Below are positions 8,566 through 17,299 of a stretch of 64,000 nucleotides of DNA, in pieces. The stretch spans positions 64,501 to 128,500 of the forward strand of contig NZ_CABHMS010000011.1 of assembly GCF_902167635.1 (NCBI RefSeq), in the 5' to 3' direction. Made by a program: the position numbers and the translations under genes. This DNA comes from Chitinophaga vietnamensis (GTDB lineage: Bacteria; Bacteroidota; Bacteroidia; Chitinophagales; Chitinophagaceae). The notes beneath the pieces were generated by a model, which ran no database searches, was not told the origin of the DNA, and saw only the letters and a list, made by a program, of their open reading frames with translations. Each line of letters starts with the position of its first letter. Within the stretch, counting starts at the first letter, position 1.

Positions 8566-9984
8566 ATGATTGAAAATCAACAGGTGCAGAACCAGCATAC
8601 CCTGAAAGGCGAGATCAGCATTTCAGGCGTGGGTTTGCACACAGGCGCTAAAGTGAACATGACACTGAAGCCGGCATCACCGGGCTTCGGCATCAAATTT
8701 CAACGTGTAGACCTGCCTAACCAACCAGTGGTAAAAGCAGACGTAGATTACGTAGTGGACACTGCAAGAGGCACCACCCTGGAGCACAATGGCGCCCGCG
8801 TGAGCACCGTGGAGCACCTGCTTGCCGCCCTGGTAGGCACCGGCGTGGATAACGTACTGATAGAACTGGATGGCCCCGAGATCCCTATCATGGATGGCAG
8901 CTCCCTGCCCTTCATTGAAGCGATCGAAAAAACCGGCACCCAGGACCAGGACGCCAAAAAGATCTATTACACCATAGATACCAACATCAGCTATTACGAC
9001 GAGCAGAAAAAAGTAGAGATGGTAGCATTACCTGCCGTTGACTACCGTATCACCTGCCTGATCGATTTCAACTCTCCCGTATTGGGCACCCAGCACGCGA
9101 AAATGAAAGGCATTGAAGCATTCCGGAACGAGATCGCCTCTTCCCGTACCTTCTGCTTCCTTCATGAGCTGGAATACTTGCTGAGCAACAATCTCATCAA
9201 AGGCGGCGATATCAACAATGCCATCGTAGTGGTGGACAGGGCCGTGAATGAAGACGATATGAAACGCCTGGCCAAAGCTTTCAATCGTGAAACCATGTCT
9301 GTTCAGCGTGAAGGTATCCTCAACAATATCGAGTTGCGTTTCCCCAACGAGCCGGCACGCCACAAGCTGCTGGACGTAGTAGGCGACCTCGCCCTGATCG
9401 GTTTCCCTATCAAGGCGCATATCATCGCCAACCGTCCTGGACATGCTTCCAACGTGGAGTTTGCCCGCAAGATCAAGGCGTATATCAAAAAGAACAAGCA
9501 CAACAAAGACGTACCTGTATACGATCCTAACCAGCCACCGATCTTTGATACGCCACGTATCGAAAGAACGCTGCCGCACCGTTACCCGATGCTGCTGGTA
9601 GACAAGATCATTGAGCTGACAGACGAGCGCGTGGTAGGTATCAAGAACGTTACCTTCAACGAGGGCTTCTTCCAGGGCCACTTCCCCGGAAACCCGGTAA
9701 TGCCGGGCGTTTTACAGCTCGAAGCACTGGCGCAGGTAGGTGGTATCCTTGCGCTCAACAGAGTACCGGATCCACAGAATTACGACACTTATTTCCTCAA
9801 GATAGATAACTGCAAATTCAAACAGAAAGTGGTGCCAGGTGATACCATGATCCTGAAGATGGAGTTACTCAGCCCCATCAGGAGAGGTCTTGTAGAAATG
9901 CGGGGTACAGTATTTATCGGCAATAAAGTGGCTACCGAAGCTGACATGGTAGCTCAAATTATAAAAACAAGAGAAGGCAATTAA
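8566..9984 (+). CDS. lpxC/fabZ: bifunctional LpxC deacetylase / FabZ hydroxyacyl-ACP dehydratase
   Basis: A 472-residue fusion typical of Bacteroidota. Residues 8 to about 305 are LpxC, the committed step of lipid A synthesis. Its zinc ligands are visible as His84 (VEHLLAAL), His266 and Asp270 (ARHKLLD), with catalytic His293 in RPGHASN. After a basic linker, residues 330-470 are FabZ: LPHRYPMLLVDK, then GHFPGNPVMPG with His372 and LEALAQ with Glu386, the hot-dog-fold catalytic pair at the normal 14-residue spacing. The fusion joins fatty-acid dehydration and lipid A commitment, two activities competing for 3-hydroxyacyl-ACP. Six nt separate it from lpxA. Confidence 0.97.
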   Translation: MIENQQVQNQHTLKGEISISGVGLHTGAKVNMTLKPASPGFGIKFQRVDLPNQPVVKADVDYVVDTARGTTLEHNGARVSTVEHLLAALVGTGVDNVLIELDGPEIPIMDGSSLPFIEAIEKTGTQDQDAKKIYYTIDTNISYYDEQKKVEMVALPAVDYRITCLIDFNSPVLGTQHAKMKGIEAFRNEIASSRTFCFLHELEYLLSNNLIKGGDINNAIVVVDRAVNEDDMKRLAKAFNRETMSVQREGILNNIELRFPNEPARHKLLDVVGDLALIGFPIKAHIIANRPGHASNVEFARKIKAYIKKNKHNKDVPVYDPNQPPIFDTPRIERTLPHRYPMLLVDKIIELTDERVVGIKNVTFNEGFFQGHFPGNPVMPGVLQLEALAQVGGILALNRVPDPQNYDTYFLKIDNCKFKQKVVPGDTMILKMELLSPIRRGLVEMRGTVFIGNKVATEADMVAQIIKTREGN

Positions 9985-9990
9985 CAGCAA

Positions 9991-10791
9991 ATGATCCACC
10001 CGCTTACATACATACATCCTGACGCCAAAGTTGCGCCTAATGTAAAAATTGATCCGTTTACCGTTATTCACAAGAATGTTGAGATCGGTGAAGGCACCTG
10101 GATAGGCTCCAATGTTACCATCATGGAAGGAGCCCGCATCGGCAACAACTGCCGTATCTTCCCGGGCGCCGTTATCTCCGCGATCCCACAGGATCTGAAA
10201 TACGCGGGTGAGGAAACAATTGTGCAGATCGGCAACAACACTACTATCCGCGAATTCGTCACTATCAACCGGGGCACTAAAGACAAATGGAAAACAGTGA
10301 TCGGCAATAACTGCCTGATCATGGCCTACAGCCACATTGCGCATGATTGCGAAGTGGGCGACTACTGCGTGTTTTCCAATAACACTACCCTCGCCGGACA
10401 TATTACAGTGGGCAACCACGTGGTATTAGCCGGTATGGTGGCCGTACAGCAGTTCTGCAAGATCGGCGACCATGCTTTCGTAACCGGTGGTTCACTGGTA
10501 CGTAAAGATGTTCCGCCCTTTGTAAAAGCAGCCCGTGAGCCGCTCTCCTATGTAGGCGTGAACTCCGTAGGATTGAAAAGAAGAGGCTTCTCTCTCGAAA
10601 AGATCAATCATATTCTGGATATCTATCGTGTCATCTTCGTAAAAGGATTTAAATTATCCAAAGCGATCAGCATTATAGAGGCAGAATTTCCTGCTACCGA
10701 TGAAAGAGATGAGATACTCTCCTTCATCCGTGATTCAGGACGTGGTATTATGAAAGGTTATACTTCACGCTCCAATGACGATCTCCCTTAA
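9991..10791 (+). CDS. lpxA: UDP-N-acetylglucosamine acyltransferase LpxA
   Basis: 266 residues, normal length. It adds the first 3-hydroxyacyl chain to UDP-GlcNAc. The N-terminal two thirds are hexapeptide repeats forming a left-handed beta-helix. YSHIAHDCEVG contains the catalytic His118 (equivalent to E. coli His125). The C-terminal helical domain begins near residue 190 (VNSVGLKRRGFSLEKIN). Its last 17 nt overlap the following ABC ATPase gene, which implies translational coupling. Confidence 0.96.
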   Translation: MIHPLTYIHPDAKVAPNVKIDPFTVIHKNVEIGEGTWIGSNVTIMEGARIGNNCRIFPGAVISAIPQDLKYAGEETIVQIGNNTTIREFVTINRGTKDKWKTVIGNNCLIMAYSHIAHDCEVGDYCVFSNNTTLAGHITVGNHVVLAGMVAVQQFCKIGDHAFVTGGSLVRKDVPPFVKAAREPLSYVGVNSVGLKRRGFSLEKINHILDIYRVIFVKGFKLSKAISIIEAEFPATDERDEILSFIRDSGRGIMKGYTSRSNDDLP

Positions 10792-11392
10792 CCAGGCCGG
10801 TAAACGCTTCAACTACGACTGGATATTCCGCAGGATTACTTACCAGTTCGAACAGGGAGAACGTTATGCCATCCTGGGGCCCAACGGCTCGGGAAAATCC
10901 ACCTTACTACAAGTGATCAGCGGCGCCATTCAACACAATGAAGGCACCGTTACATACAACACGCCGGAAGGATCCATCGCGCCCGATGTATTCTTCCGGC
11001 ATTGCGCTATCGCTACCCCTTATCTGGAGCTCATCGAAGAGCTTACACTCACCGAGATCATACAATTCCATTTACAGTTCAAATCATTCCTGCCTGGCAT
11101 TACACCGCAGAAGGCGATGGAGCTGGCAGGCCTCGGAAAGGCCGCCAGAAAGCAGATACGGCACTTCTCTTCCGGGATGAAGCAACGTATCAAACTGGCG
11201 CTGGCCATCTTCTCCAATGTACCCGTGCTATTGCTCGATGAACCCTGCACCAACCTTGATGCTGCCGGCACCGCACTGTACCAGCAACTCATCAAAGACT
11301 ATGGCGGCAACCGGCTTATCATCGTCAGCTCCAATGATGAACAGGAATACTTCATGTGCCCTCACCGTATTCACATCACAGACTATAAGTAG
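10775..11392 (+). CDS. ABC transporter ATP-binding protein, lpx operon
   Basis: A 205-residue stand-alone ATPase subunit. Walker A GPNGSGKST at about 34-42, signature HFSSGMKQR (degenerate LSGGQ), Walker B VLLLDEP. Where the switch (H-loop) histidine is expected the sequence reads IIVSSNDEQE, so Asn appears to replace His; see findings. No permease is encoded next to it, so the partner must lie elsewhere or the protein works alone. Its position at the end of the lipid A operon and its overlap with lpxA suggest a link to envelope biogenesis, but the substrate is unknown. A strong inverted repeat follows directly. Confidence 0.85.
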   Translation: MTISLNQAGKRFNYDWIFRRITYQFEQGERYAILGPNGSGKSTLLQVISGAIQHNEGTVTYNTPEGSIAPDVFFRHCAIATPYLELIEELTLTEIIQFHLQFKSFLPGITPQKAMELAGLGKAARKQIRHFSSGMKQRIKLALAIFSNVPVLLLDEPCTNLDAAGTALYQQLIKDYGGNRLIIVSSNDEQEYFMCPHRIHITDYK

Positions 11393-11434
11393 TTAAATGA
11401 CTGATGGTGTGAAACACACCGCCAGTCATTTAAC
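11392..11434 (+). terminator. long hairpin terminating the lpx operon
   Basis: Arms GTTAAATGACTG (11392-11403) and CAGTCATTTAAC (11423-11434) enclose a second stem GGTGTG/CACACC with an AAA loop. It starts inside the last base of the ABC ATPase stop codon. Confidence 0.7.
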
Positions 11435-11447
11435 CCTTTACGATAGA

Positions 11448-11455
11448 TAAATTTG
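11448..11455 (+). promoter_or_regulatory. -7 promoter box (TAAATTTG) for the MFS gene
   Basis: It matches TAnnTTTG and lies 38 nt before the ATG at 11494, directly after the lpx terminator. Confidence 0.45.
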
Positions 11456-11493
11456 TACATTAGCTCCGCTATCAACAAAAGCGTTTCGAGCAT

Positions 11494-12795
11494 ATGCAAA
11501 CTGCCAATAAGAAAGTGATCAATGGCTGGGCGATGTACGACTGGGCCAACTCTGTGTATAACCTGGTGATCACCACTACTTTTTTCCCTATCTATTTTCT
11601 CGCGGTAACAAAAGAAAAAGTATCCTTTCTGGGGATGACCTTTGTAAACTCCGCCCTGTACAATTACACGATGGCAGCGGCTTTCCTGCTGGTGGCCATC
11701 GCCTCTCCCATCCTCTCTTCCATTGCGGATACAAGAGGTAACAAAAAGAATTTCCTCGTATTTTTCACGTTGCTGGGGTCCATATCCTGCAGTGCCTTGT
11801 ATGGTTTCCACAGCGGTAACCTGGCCTATGGCGTCGTTTTCTTTATGCTGGCTACTATCGGCTATTGTGGCGGACTGGTGTTCTACAACTCCTATCTGCC
11901 CGAGATCGCCGCGCCGGAAGATCGTGACCGGGTGAGCGCCAAAGGCTTCGGCATGGGCTATGTAGGCAGCGTATTGTTGCAGCTCGTCGGTTTCGCGCTG
12001 GTGATGTACAAGCCTTTCGGGATGGACGACAGCACCGCCGTACGCCTCACTTTCCTGCTCACAGGCCTCTGGTGGCTGGGCTTTGCACAGATCACCTTCA
12101 CCAGGCTTCCATCTGTAAAGGCAACGGTGGAAAAGCACTATGCCAGCGCCATCACAGAAGGATTCACTGAATTAAGGAAAGTATATGCACAGGTAAAATT
12201 GATGCCCGTGCTCAAGCGTTTCCTGCGCGGTTTCTTCTTCTACAGCATGGGCGTACAAACCGTGATGCTGGCGGCTACTATCTTCGGCAGTAAGGTGCTG
12301 CACCTCGAAAGCGACAAACTGATCGCTACCGTGGTAGTGATACAGCTGGTGGCTATCGCCGGCGCATGGGGCATGGCAAAGCTTTCCAGCCTGTATGGCA
12401 ATCTTCGTGTATTGATTGGCGTGGTAATACTCTGGATCGGCATTTGTGTAGCGGGATATAAAATGCAGACCGCCATGCACTTCTATCTGCTGGCTACCGC
12501 GGTAGGTCTTGTAATGGGCGGTATACAATCGCTCAGCCGCTCTACCTACGCGAAGCTGATGCCCGAAACAAGCGATACGGCCTCCTTCTTCAGTTATTAT
12601 GATGTAACAGAGAAATTATCCATCGTGGTCGGCATGTTCTCTTTTGCGTATATAGACGACCTCACCAACGATATGCGCAAATCCGTGCTGGCGCTGGTAG
12701 TGTTCTTCGTGATAGGATTGATATGGCTGATATCTGCGCTGGACAAGCAAAAGAAGTTAGCGCAGGAAAACTTACCTTCGGTAAAACCTTTGTAA
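11494..12795 (+). CDS. MFS transporter, UMF1/Atg22-like
   Basis: A 433-residue polytopic inner-membrane protein with about 12 hydrophobic segments. The N-terminal INGWAMYDWANSVYNLVI and the following FFPIYFLAVTKEK are characteristic of the UMF1 (Atg22-like) branch of the major facilitator superfamily. A central loop and MGGIQSLSRSTYAKLMPE also fit. Members are implicated in amino-acid or other small-solute efflux; the substrate is unknown here. Its TAA stop overlaps the ATG of the next gene by 1 nt (TAATG), so the two are translationally coupled. Confidence 0.87.
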   Translation: MQTANKKVINGWAMYDWANSVYNLVITTTFFPIYFLAVTKEKVSFLGMTFVNSALYNYTMAAAFLLVAIASPILSSIADTRGNKKNFLVFFTLLGSISCSALYGFHSGNLAYGVVFFMLATIGYCGGLVFYNSYLPEIAAPEDRDRVSAKGFGMGYVGSVLLQLVGFALVMYKPFGMDDSTAVRLTFLLTGLWWLGFAQITFTRLPSVKATVEKHYASAITEGFTELRKVYAQVKLMPVLKRFLRGFFFYSMGVQTVMLAATIFGSKVLHLESDKLIATVVVIQLVAIAGAWGMAKLSSLYGNLRVLIGVVILWIGICVAGYKMQTAMHFYLLATAVGLVMGGIQSLSRSTYAKLMPETSDTASFFSYYDVTEKLSIVVGMFSFAYIDDLTNDMRKSVLALVVFFVIGLIWLISALDKQKKLAQENLPSVKPL

Positions 12796-13634
12796 TGAAA
12801 TTATACACCATAGAAACAGGATTCTTTAAACTGGATGGCGGCGCCATGTTTGGCGTGGTGCCTAAAAGCATCTGGAATAAATTGAATCCAGCGGATGACA
12901 ATAACCTGTGCAGCTGGGCCATGCGCTGCTTGCTGATTGAAGACGGCAAGCGCCTGATACTCGTGGATAATGGTATCGGCGACAAACAGGATGCTAAATT
13001 CTTCAGCCATTATTATCTCCATGGTGATGCTACGCTCGATAAATCTCTTGCTGCGCACGGCTTTCACCGGGATGATATCACAGATGTATTCCTGACGCAC
13101 CTTCATTTTGATCATTGCGGCGGTAGCATTGTAAGAGCAGGCGACAAACTGGTGCCTGCCTTCAAAAATGCGACCTACTGGAGCAATACGGATCACTGGC
13201 AATGGGCCACAGTGCCCAATGACCGCGAAAAGGCTTCCTTCCTCAAAGAAAATATATTACCTATACAGGAGAGTGGTCAGCTGCAATTTGTAGAGCGTAA
13301 AGATGGCGTTGTCTTCACAGATAATATCTCCATCCGCTTTGCCAACGGGCATACTGATGCCATGATGCTGCCACAGATCAACTATAAAGGCCGTACCATC
13401 GTGTATATGGCGGATCTGTTGCCATCTATCGGGCATATCCCCCTGCCTTATGTGATGGCTTATGATATGTTTCCGTTGACAACCTTGCAAGAGAAAAAGA
13501 CATTTTTGCAAGAAGCGCTGGAAGGCCAGTATGTGCTTTATTTTGAGCATGATCCTGTAAATGAGTGCTGTGTGCTGCAACAAACCGATAAAGGCATCCG
13601 GGCGGGTGATACCTTCCGCCTTGACGTCCTGTAA
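12795..13634 (+). CDS. MBL-fold metallo-hydrolase
   Basis: 279 residues from the ATG at 12795. An upstream in-frame start at 12723 lies inside the MFS gene and would add a non-homologous leader, so I reject it. Metal-binding motif THLHFDHCGG, further ligands in FANGHTDAMM, MADLLPS and YFEHDP. The order and spacing match quorum-quenching-lactonase-like / glyoxalase-II-like hydrolases (DUF-type MBLs with a GFFKLDGGAMFGVVPK opening). No signal peptide. Coupled to the MFS gene by a TAATG overlap, which suggests a shared pathway. Substrate unknown. Confidence 0.85.
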   Translation: MKLYTIETGFFKLDGGAMFGVVPKSIWNKLNPADDNNLCSWAMRCLLIEDGKRLILVDNGIGDKQDAKFFSHYYLHGDATLDKSLAAHGFHRDDITDVFLTHLHFDHCGGSIVRAGDKLVPAFKNATYWSNTDHWQWATVPNDREKASFLKENILPIQESGQLQFVERKDGVVFTDNISIRFANGHTDAMMLPQINYKGRTIVYMADLLPSIGHIPLPYVMAYDMFPLTTLQEKKTFLQEALEGQYVLYFEHDPVNECCVLQQTDKGIRAGDTFRLDVL

Positions 13635-13669
13635 AACTGCCAGTATGGCACGCTAACCGGCTGCTGCAT

Positions 13670-13688
13670 TATATTTGATGTACCTTTG
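13670..13688 (+). promoter_or_regulatory. two overlapping -7 boxes upstream of the GroES-like gene
   Basis: TATATTTG (13670-13677) and TACCTTTG (13681-13688) both match TAnnTTTG. The second is 19 nt upstream of the ATG at 13708. Confidence 0.45.
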
Positions 13689-13707
13689 GTACTGAAACAA
13701 AATAATC

Positions 13708-14088
13708 ATGGCCATACATATAACACCGGATAACAAATTGAAAAAGCTGATCGTTGTAGGCGACCGGGTGTTGATCAAACTCACCACCCCGCATGAACGC
13801 ACCAACAGTGGGTTATACCTGCCGCCCGGCGTGCAGGAAAAAGAAAAAGTACAGCAGGGGTATGTGATCAAAACAGGCCCTGGTTACGCGATACCAGTAC
13901 CTGTAGAAGATGATGAAGCCTGGAAGCCGGAAGAAGAAAAAGTAAAATATATCCCTTTGCAGGCGAAAGAAGGAGACCTTGCTATCTTCCTCGTCAGTGG
14001 TTCTACTGAAGTGGTTTACCAGGATGAAAAATATTTCATCGTGCCACAAGGCGCCATTCTGATGCTTGAAAGAGAAGAAGAGTTATAA
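13708..14088 (+). CDS. GroES-like co-chaperone family protein
   Basis: A 126-residue protein with the GroES beta-barrel pattern: VVGDRVLIKLTTPHERTNSGLYLPPG corresponds to the GroES start and its mobile loop region, and the C-terminal EVVYQDEKYFIVPQGAILMLE to the closing strand. It is longer than GroES (about 95 aa), with an acidic insertion (VEDDEAWKPEEEK) after GYVIKTGPG. No groEL follows, so this is a paralogue rather than the main groES. Whether it docks to GroEL is unknown. Followed by a strong terminator. Confidence 0.82.
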   Translation: MAIHITPDNKLKKLIVVGDRVLIKLTTPHERTNSGLYLPPGVQEKEKVQQGYVIKTGPGYAIPVPVEDDEAWKPEEEKVKYIPLQAKEGDLAIFLVSGSTEVVYQDEKYFIVPQGAILMLEREEEL

Positions 14089-14112
14089 GTTATTCTTTGC
14101 AAGAAGAAATAG

Positions 14113-14141
14113 ATCCCGCCGCATGCCGGCGGGATTTTTTA
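14113..14141 (+). terminator. rho-independent terminator after the GroES-like gene
   Basis: A perfect 9-bp GC-rich stem ATCCCGCCG/CGGCGGGAT (14113-14121, 14127-14135) with a 5-nt loop and a T6 tail. Confidence 0.88.
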
Positions 14142-14165
14142 TTTTTATGTAAACTTGTAGCAGTA

Positions 14166-14558
14166 ATGACTCACGACGAATTAAACCAGTATGCGAATTA
14201 TGTACTTAATCTGTCAGATGTAAACACCAGTGAGCGGGAGATTATCAGGCACCTGCAAACAGCGGGACTATCTGATGAGGACATTACTACCATTGTCATC
14301 CATGTGTACGAACAATATCGTCAACATCAGAAAGCCCAGGCTAGGGCTGTATTCTCTGAAAGTTTGATATACTTTCTCATCACTGGTCTACTATTGGTTG
14401 TGATCATTGTTTGCTGGATATACGCACCACTGGAAGGTAGCATCAATACGCTGATTACTCCCACCTTGATCATTTCTTGGCTATTTCTCCAAAAGGGTAT
14501 CATACCGATGATCATCAGTATCAGAAAATACCGCCATTATGAGGCGCTAACTCACTAA
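14166..14558 (+). CDS. small two-helix membrane protein, hypothetical
   Basis: 130 residues from the ATG at 14166. The longer frame from 14097 would run back through the terminator hairpin, so I reject it. Residues 1-60 are soluble and helical (MTHDELNQYANYVLNL...GLSDEDITTIVIHVYEQY). Two transmembrane segments follow (SLIYFLITGLLLVVIIVCWI and LITPTLIISWLFLQKG). A near-consensus box TAAACTTG sits 8 nt upstream of the ATG. I do not recognise the family; its codon use is more A/T-rich than that of its neighbours. Confidence 0.65.
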   Translation: MTHDELNQYANYVLNLSDVNTSEREIIRHLQTAGLSDEDITTIVIHVYEQYRQHQKAQARAVFSESLIYFLITGLLLVVIIVCWIYAPLEGSINTLITPTLIISWLFLQKGIIPMIISIRKYRHYEALTH

Positions 14559-14615
14559 AAACTACATTTTCCTCATTCCCCATTTTTGCTATCTTCATAA
14601 AAAAAAACAAACGCC

Positions 14616-16151
14616 ATGTCCAATAAAGACGCATTTCTTGAGAGTATAAAGAATGGTTACACTTTTAAAGGCGAGCATTTCAAACTCGGCTGCGCCATGC
14701 TGGATGGTGAAGTGGTGGCAGGCGCGGATGTATACCTTCCGCTGAAGACCATGAACCGTCATGGTTTGATCGCCGGAGCCACTGGTACCGGTAAAACCAA
14801 AACCTTGCAGGTGATTGCCGAAGGCCTCAGCGATGCCAGTGTGCCCGTATTACTGATGGATATCAAAGGTGACCTTAGCGGCATTGCCGCGGCAGGCGCC
14901 AGCAACGATAAAATAACAGAGCGCTACCAGAAGATCGGCGGCAGCTGGAGCCCCGCAGCCTATCCTGCCGAACTGCTCTCCCTCAGCCAGGAGAAAGGAG
15001 TGCGCCTGCGTGCTACCACCAGCGAATTCGGTCCTATCCTGCTTTCTAAAATATTAGAGCTGAATGATACGCAGGCAGGCGTTGTAGCCATGCTGTTCAA
15101 ATATTGTGATGATAACAAACTGCCGCTACTGGACCTGAAAGACTTCAAGAAAGTACTGCAATATGCCAGCGATGAAGGAAAAGCCGATCTGGAAAAAGAT
15201 TACGGCAAGATATCCACCACCTCCACCGGCACCATCCTCCGCAAAGTGATTGAGCTGGAACAACAGGGCGCCGAGCTTTTCTTTGGTGAAAAATCCTTTG
15301 AAGTGGATGACCTCCTGCGCATCAGCGATGATGGCCGCGGCATGGTATCTATCCTCCGGGTGAATGATATACAGGACCGCCCCAAACTCTTCTCCACCTT
15401 CATGCTCAGCCTCCTGGCCGAATTATATGCCACCATGCCGGAAGAAGGCGACCTCGATAAACCCAAGCTGGTAATGTTCATTGACGAAGCGCACCTCATC
15501 TTCAACGAAGCCAGTGATGCATTGCTCAAACAAATAGATACAATCATTAAACTGATACGTTCCAAAGGTATTGGCATCTTCTTCTGTACACAGAACCCGA
15601 TGGATGTTCCGGCCTCCGTGCTCGGACAGCTGGGACTCAAAGTGCAGCATGCCCTCCGCGCATTCACGGCCAATGACCGTAAGTCTATCAAGCAAACAGC
15701 GGAGAACTACCCGCTGTCCAATTTCTACAAAACAGATGAGCTGCTGACGCAGATCGGTATCGGTGAAGCCCTGATCACTTGTCTGGACGAAAAAGGCGTA
15801 CCCACCCCGCTGGCCGCTACCATGCTGGTTTCCCCCCGCTCACGCATGGACGTGCTCACCGATGGCGAGATCGACAACATCGTAAACAGTTCCAAACTGG
15901 TGAAGAAATACGCCGAAACAATCGATAACGAAAGCGCTTACGAAATACTCACTGCCAAATTGCAGGAAGCTGCGGAAAAATCTGCGGCCGCTCCCGCATC
16001 CGGTGGTAAAGCGAAAGAAGAAAAGAGTGTGCTCGACCAGGTGCTCGACAGCTCCGTTGCCCGCCAGGTGGGCCGCACCGCCGCCAGTGTCATTACCCGT
16101 AGCATCCTCGGCGCACTCGGGCTTGGTGGCAAAAGCAAAAGACTTTTTTGA
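14616..16151 (+). CDS. HerA-like / DUF853 ATPase
   Basis: A 511-residue cytoplasmic P-loop ATPase of the HerA-FtsK superfamily, DUF853 branch (YjgR type). Walker A GATGTGKT at 54-61, MDIKGDLSGIAAAG, Walker B VMFIDEAHLIF, an arginine-finger-like FCTQNPMDVPASVLGQLGLK block, and a basic C-terminal tail rich in Ala/Ser (QVGRTAASVITRSILG). The biological role of the family is unclear; it is usually a singleton not associated with a nuclease, and no NurA-like gene is adjacent here. Its TGA stop codon is the first three bases of an 8-bp repeat array (see repeat at 16149). Confidence 0.88.
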   Translation: MSNKDAFLESIKNGYTFKGEHFKLGCAMLDGEVVAGADVYLPLKTMNRHGLIAGATGTGKTKTLQVIAEGLSDASVPVLLMDIKGDLSGIAAAGASNDKITERYQKIGGSWSPAAYPAELLSLSQEKGVRLRATTSEFGPILLSKILELNDTQAGVVAMLFKYCDDNKLPLLDLKDFKKVLQYASDEGKADLEKDYGKISTTSTGTILRKVIELEQQGAELFFGEKSFEVDDLLRISDDGRGMVSILRVNDIQDRPKLFSTFMLSLLAELYATMPEEGDLDKPKLVMFIDEAHLIFNEASDALLKQIDTIIKLIRSKGIGIFFCTQNPMDVPASVLGQLGLKVQHALRAFTANDRKSIKQTAENYPLSNFYKTDELLTQIGIGEALITCLDEKGVPTPLAATMLVSPRSRMDVLTDGEIDNIVNSSKLVKKYAETIDNESAYEILTAKLQEAAEKSAAAPASGGKAKEEKSVLDQVLDSSVARQVGRTAASVITRSILGALGLGGKSKRLF

Positions 16152-16238
16152 TTTGCGAATTTTCATATTTAGAAATTGTATTGGTATTTTGTTGTTTGAC
16201 AAATCAAAAAATTCGTAAATCAAAAAATTCATAAATCT
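16149..16238. repeat. 8-bp ATTT-type array, forward then inverted
   Basis: Three forward units (TGATTTGC, GAATTTTC, ATATTTAG; 16149-16172) are separated by 26 nt from five in-register reverse-complement units (ACAAATCA, AAAAATTC, GTAAATCA, AAAAATTC, ATAAATCT; 16199-16238). The array starts in the stop codon of the HerA-like gene and ends 2 nt before the ATG of the oxidoreductase. Confidence 0.65.
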
Positions 16239-16240
16239 TT

Positions 16241-17290
16241 ATGGGCAGAGTTATTAAGACCGGTGTTTGCTCCTATGGTATGTCAGGACAGATATTTCAC
16301 GCCCCCTTCCTGCATGTAAATCCGGGTTTTGAATTTACCGCAGTAGTGGAGAGAAGTAAGCATACCGCGCAACAACGTTACCCTGATGTGAAAGTATACG
16401 CCAGTGTACCCGATATGCTGGCCGATCCATCGCTGGACCTCATCGTGGTGAACACGCCCAACTATACCCACTTCGACTACGCCAAAGCCGCGCTGGAAGC
16501 AGGGAAAAACGTGATCGTGGAAAAGCCGTTCACCGTAAAACAGGAAGAAGCAGCAACATTGATCAAACTGGCGGAAGAAAAAAAATTATTGCTCAGCGTG
16601 TATCATAACCGCCGCTACGACAGCGATTACAAAGTTGTGAAAAGCGTGATCCAATCCGGCGACCTTGGTGAAATACTCGAAGCAGAAATACACTACGACC
16701 GCTTCAAGGAAGAGCTGAGTTATAAAAAACACAAGGAACAGGCATTGCCCGGAACCGGCGCCCTGTACGACCTTGGCTCACATCTGATCGATCAGGCGCT
16801 CACTATTTTTGGCTTGCCAAATGCCGTGTGGGCGGACATCCGCATCATCCGCAAAGATTCTGTGGTAGATGATTATTTTGAACTGGTACTGTATTACGAC
16901 AAACTGCGTGTACGCCTGAAATCCAGCTACCTGGTGCGGGAAGCGCTGCCAGCCTACCAGGTGCATGGCCGTATCGGTTCTTTCATCAAATCAAAATCAG
17001 ATATACAGGAAGCGCAGCTGCAAAAAGGCCTCTTCCCTAACAGTCACGACTGGGGCGCCGAAGCGCCGCATGAATGGGGATTGCTGCATACAGAAAAAGA
17101 TGGTAAAGTACTGAAACAGTATATTCCCGGCGGCAGCGGCAATTACATGGACTATTACCAGGGCATCTATGAAGCGCTGGTAAATCATGCGCCCAATCCG
17201 GTTACACCACAGGACGGCGCTAATGTAATACGTGTGATAGAAGCTGCTTTTGAAAGCAGCAACACAGGGAAAGTAGTGCCTTTCAAATAA
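16241..17290 (+). CDS. Gfo/Idh/MocA family oxidoreductase
   Basis: A 349-residue NAD(P)-dependent oxidoreductase. N-terminal Rossmann domain (VCSYGMSGQIFHAPFL, a variant GxxG loop), nucleotide-site EKPFTV at about 93-98 with the conserved Glu-Lys-Pro, then the C-terminal beta-sheet substrate domain with DLGSHLIDQAL carrying the catalytic-area Asp and His. The GMSGQIFHAPFL variant and NRRYDSDYKVVK are typical of the YdgJ/scyllo-inositol-type branch in Bacteroidota, but substrate is not inferable. A terminator follows that overlaps the end of recQ. Confidence 0.88.
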   Translation: MGRVIKTGVCSYGMSGQIFHAPFLHVNPGFEFTAVVERSKHTAQQRYPDVKVYASVPDMLADPSLDLIVVNTPNYTHFDYAKAALEAGKNVIVEKPFTVKQEEAATLIKLAEEKKLLLSVYHNRRYDSDYKVVKSVIQSGDLGEILEAEIHYDRFKEELSYKKHKEQALPGTGALYDLGSHLIDQALTIFGLPNAVWADIRIIRKDSVVDDYFELVLYYDKLRVRLKSSYLVREALPAYQVHGRIGSFIKSKSDIQEAQLQKGLFPNSHDWGAEAPHEWGLLHTEKDGKVLKQYIPGGSGNYMDYYQGIYEALVNHAPNPVTPQDGANVIRVIEAAFESSNTGKVVPFK

Positions 17291-17299
17291 ATACTTCTT

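Noticed and set aside
12723-12794. Upstream start for the MBL hydrolase at 12723
   Set aside because: It lies inside the MFS gene; the TAATG overlap at 12793-12797 and the family N-terminus favour 12795.
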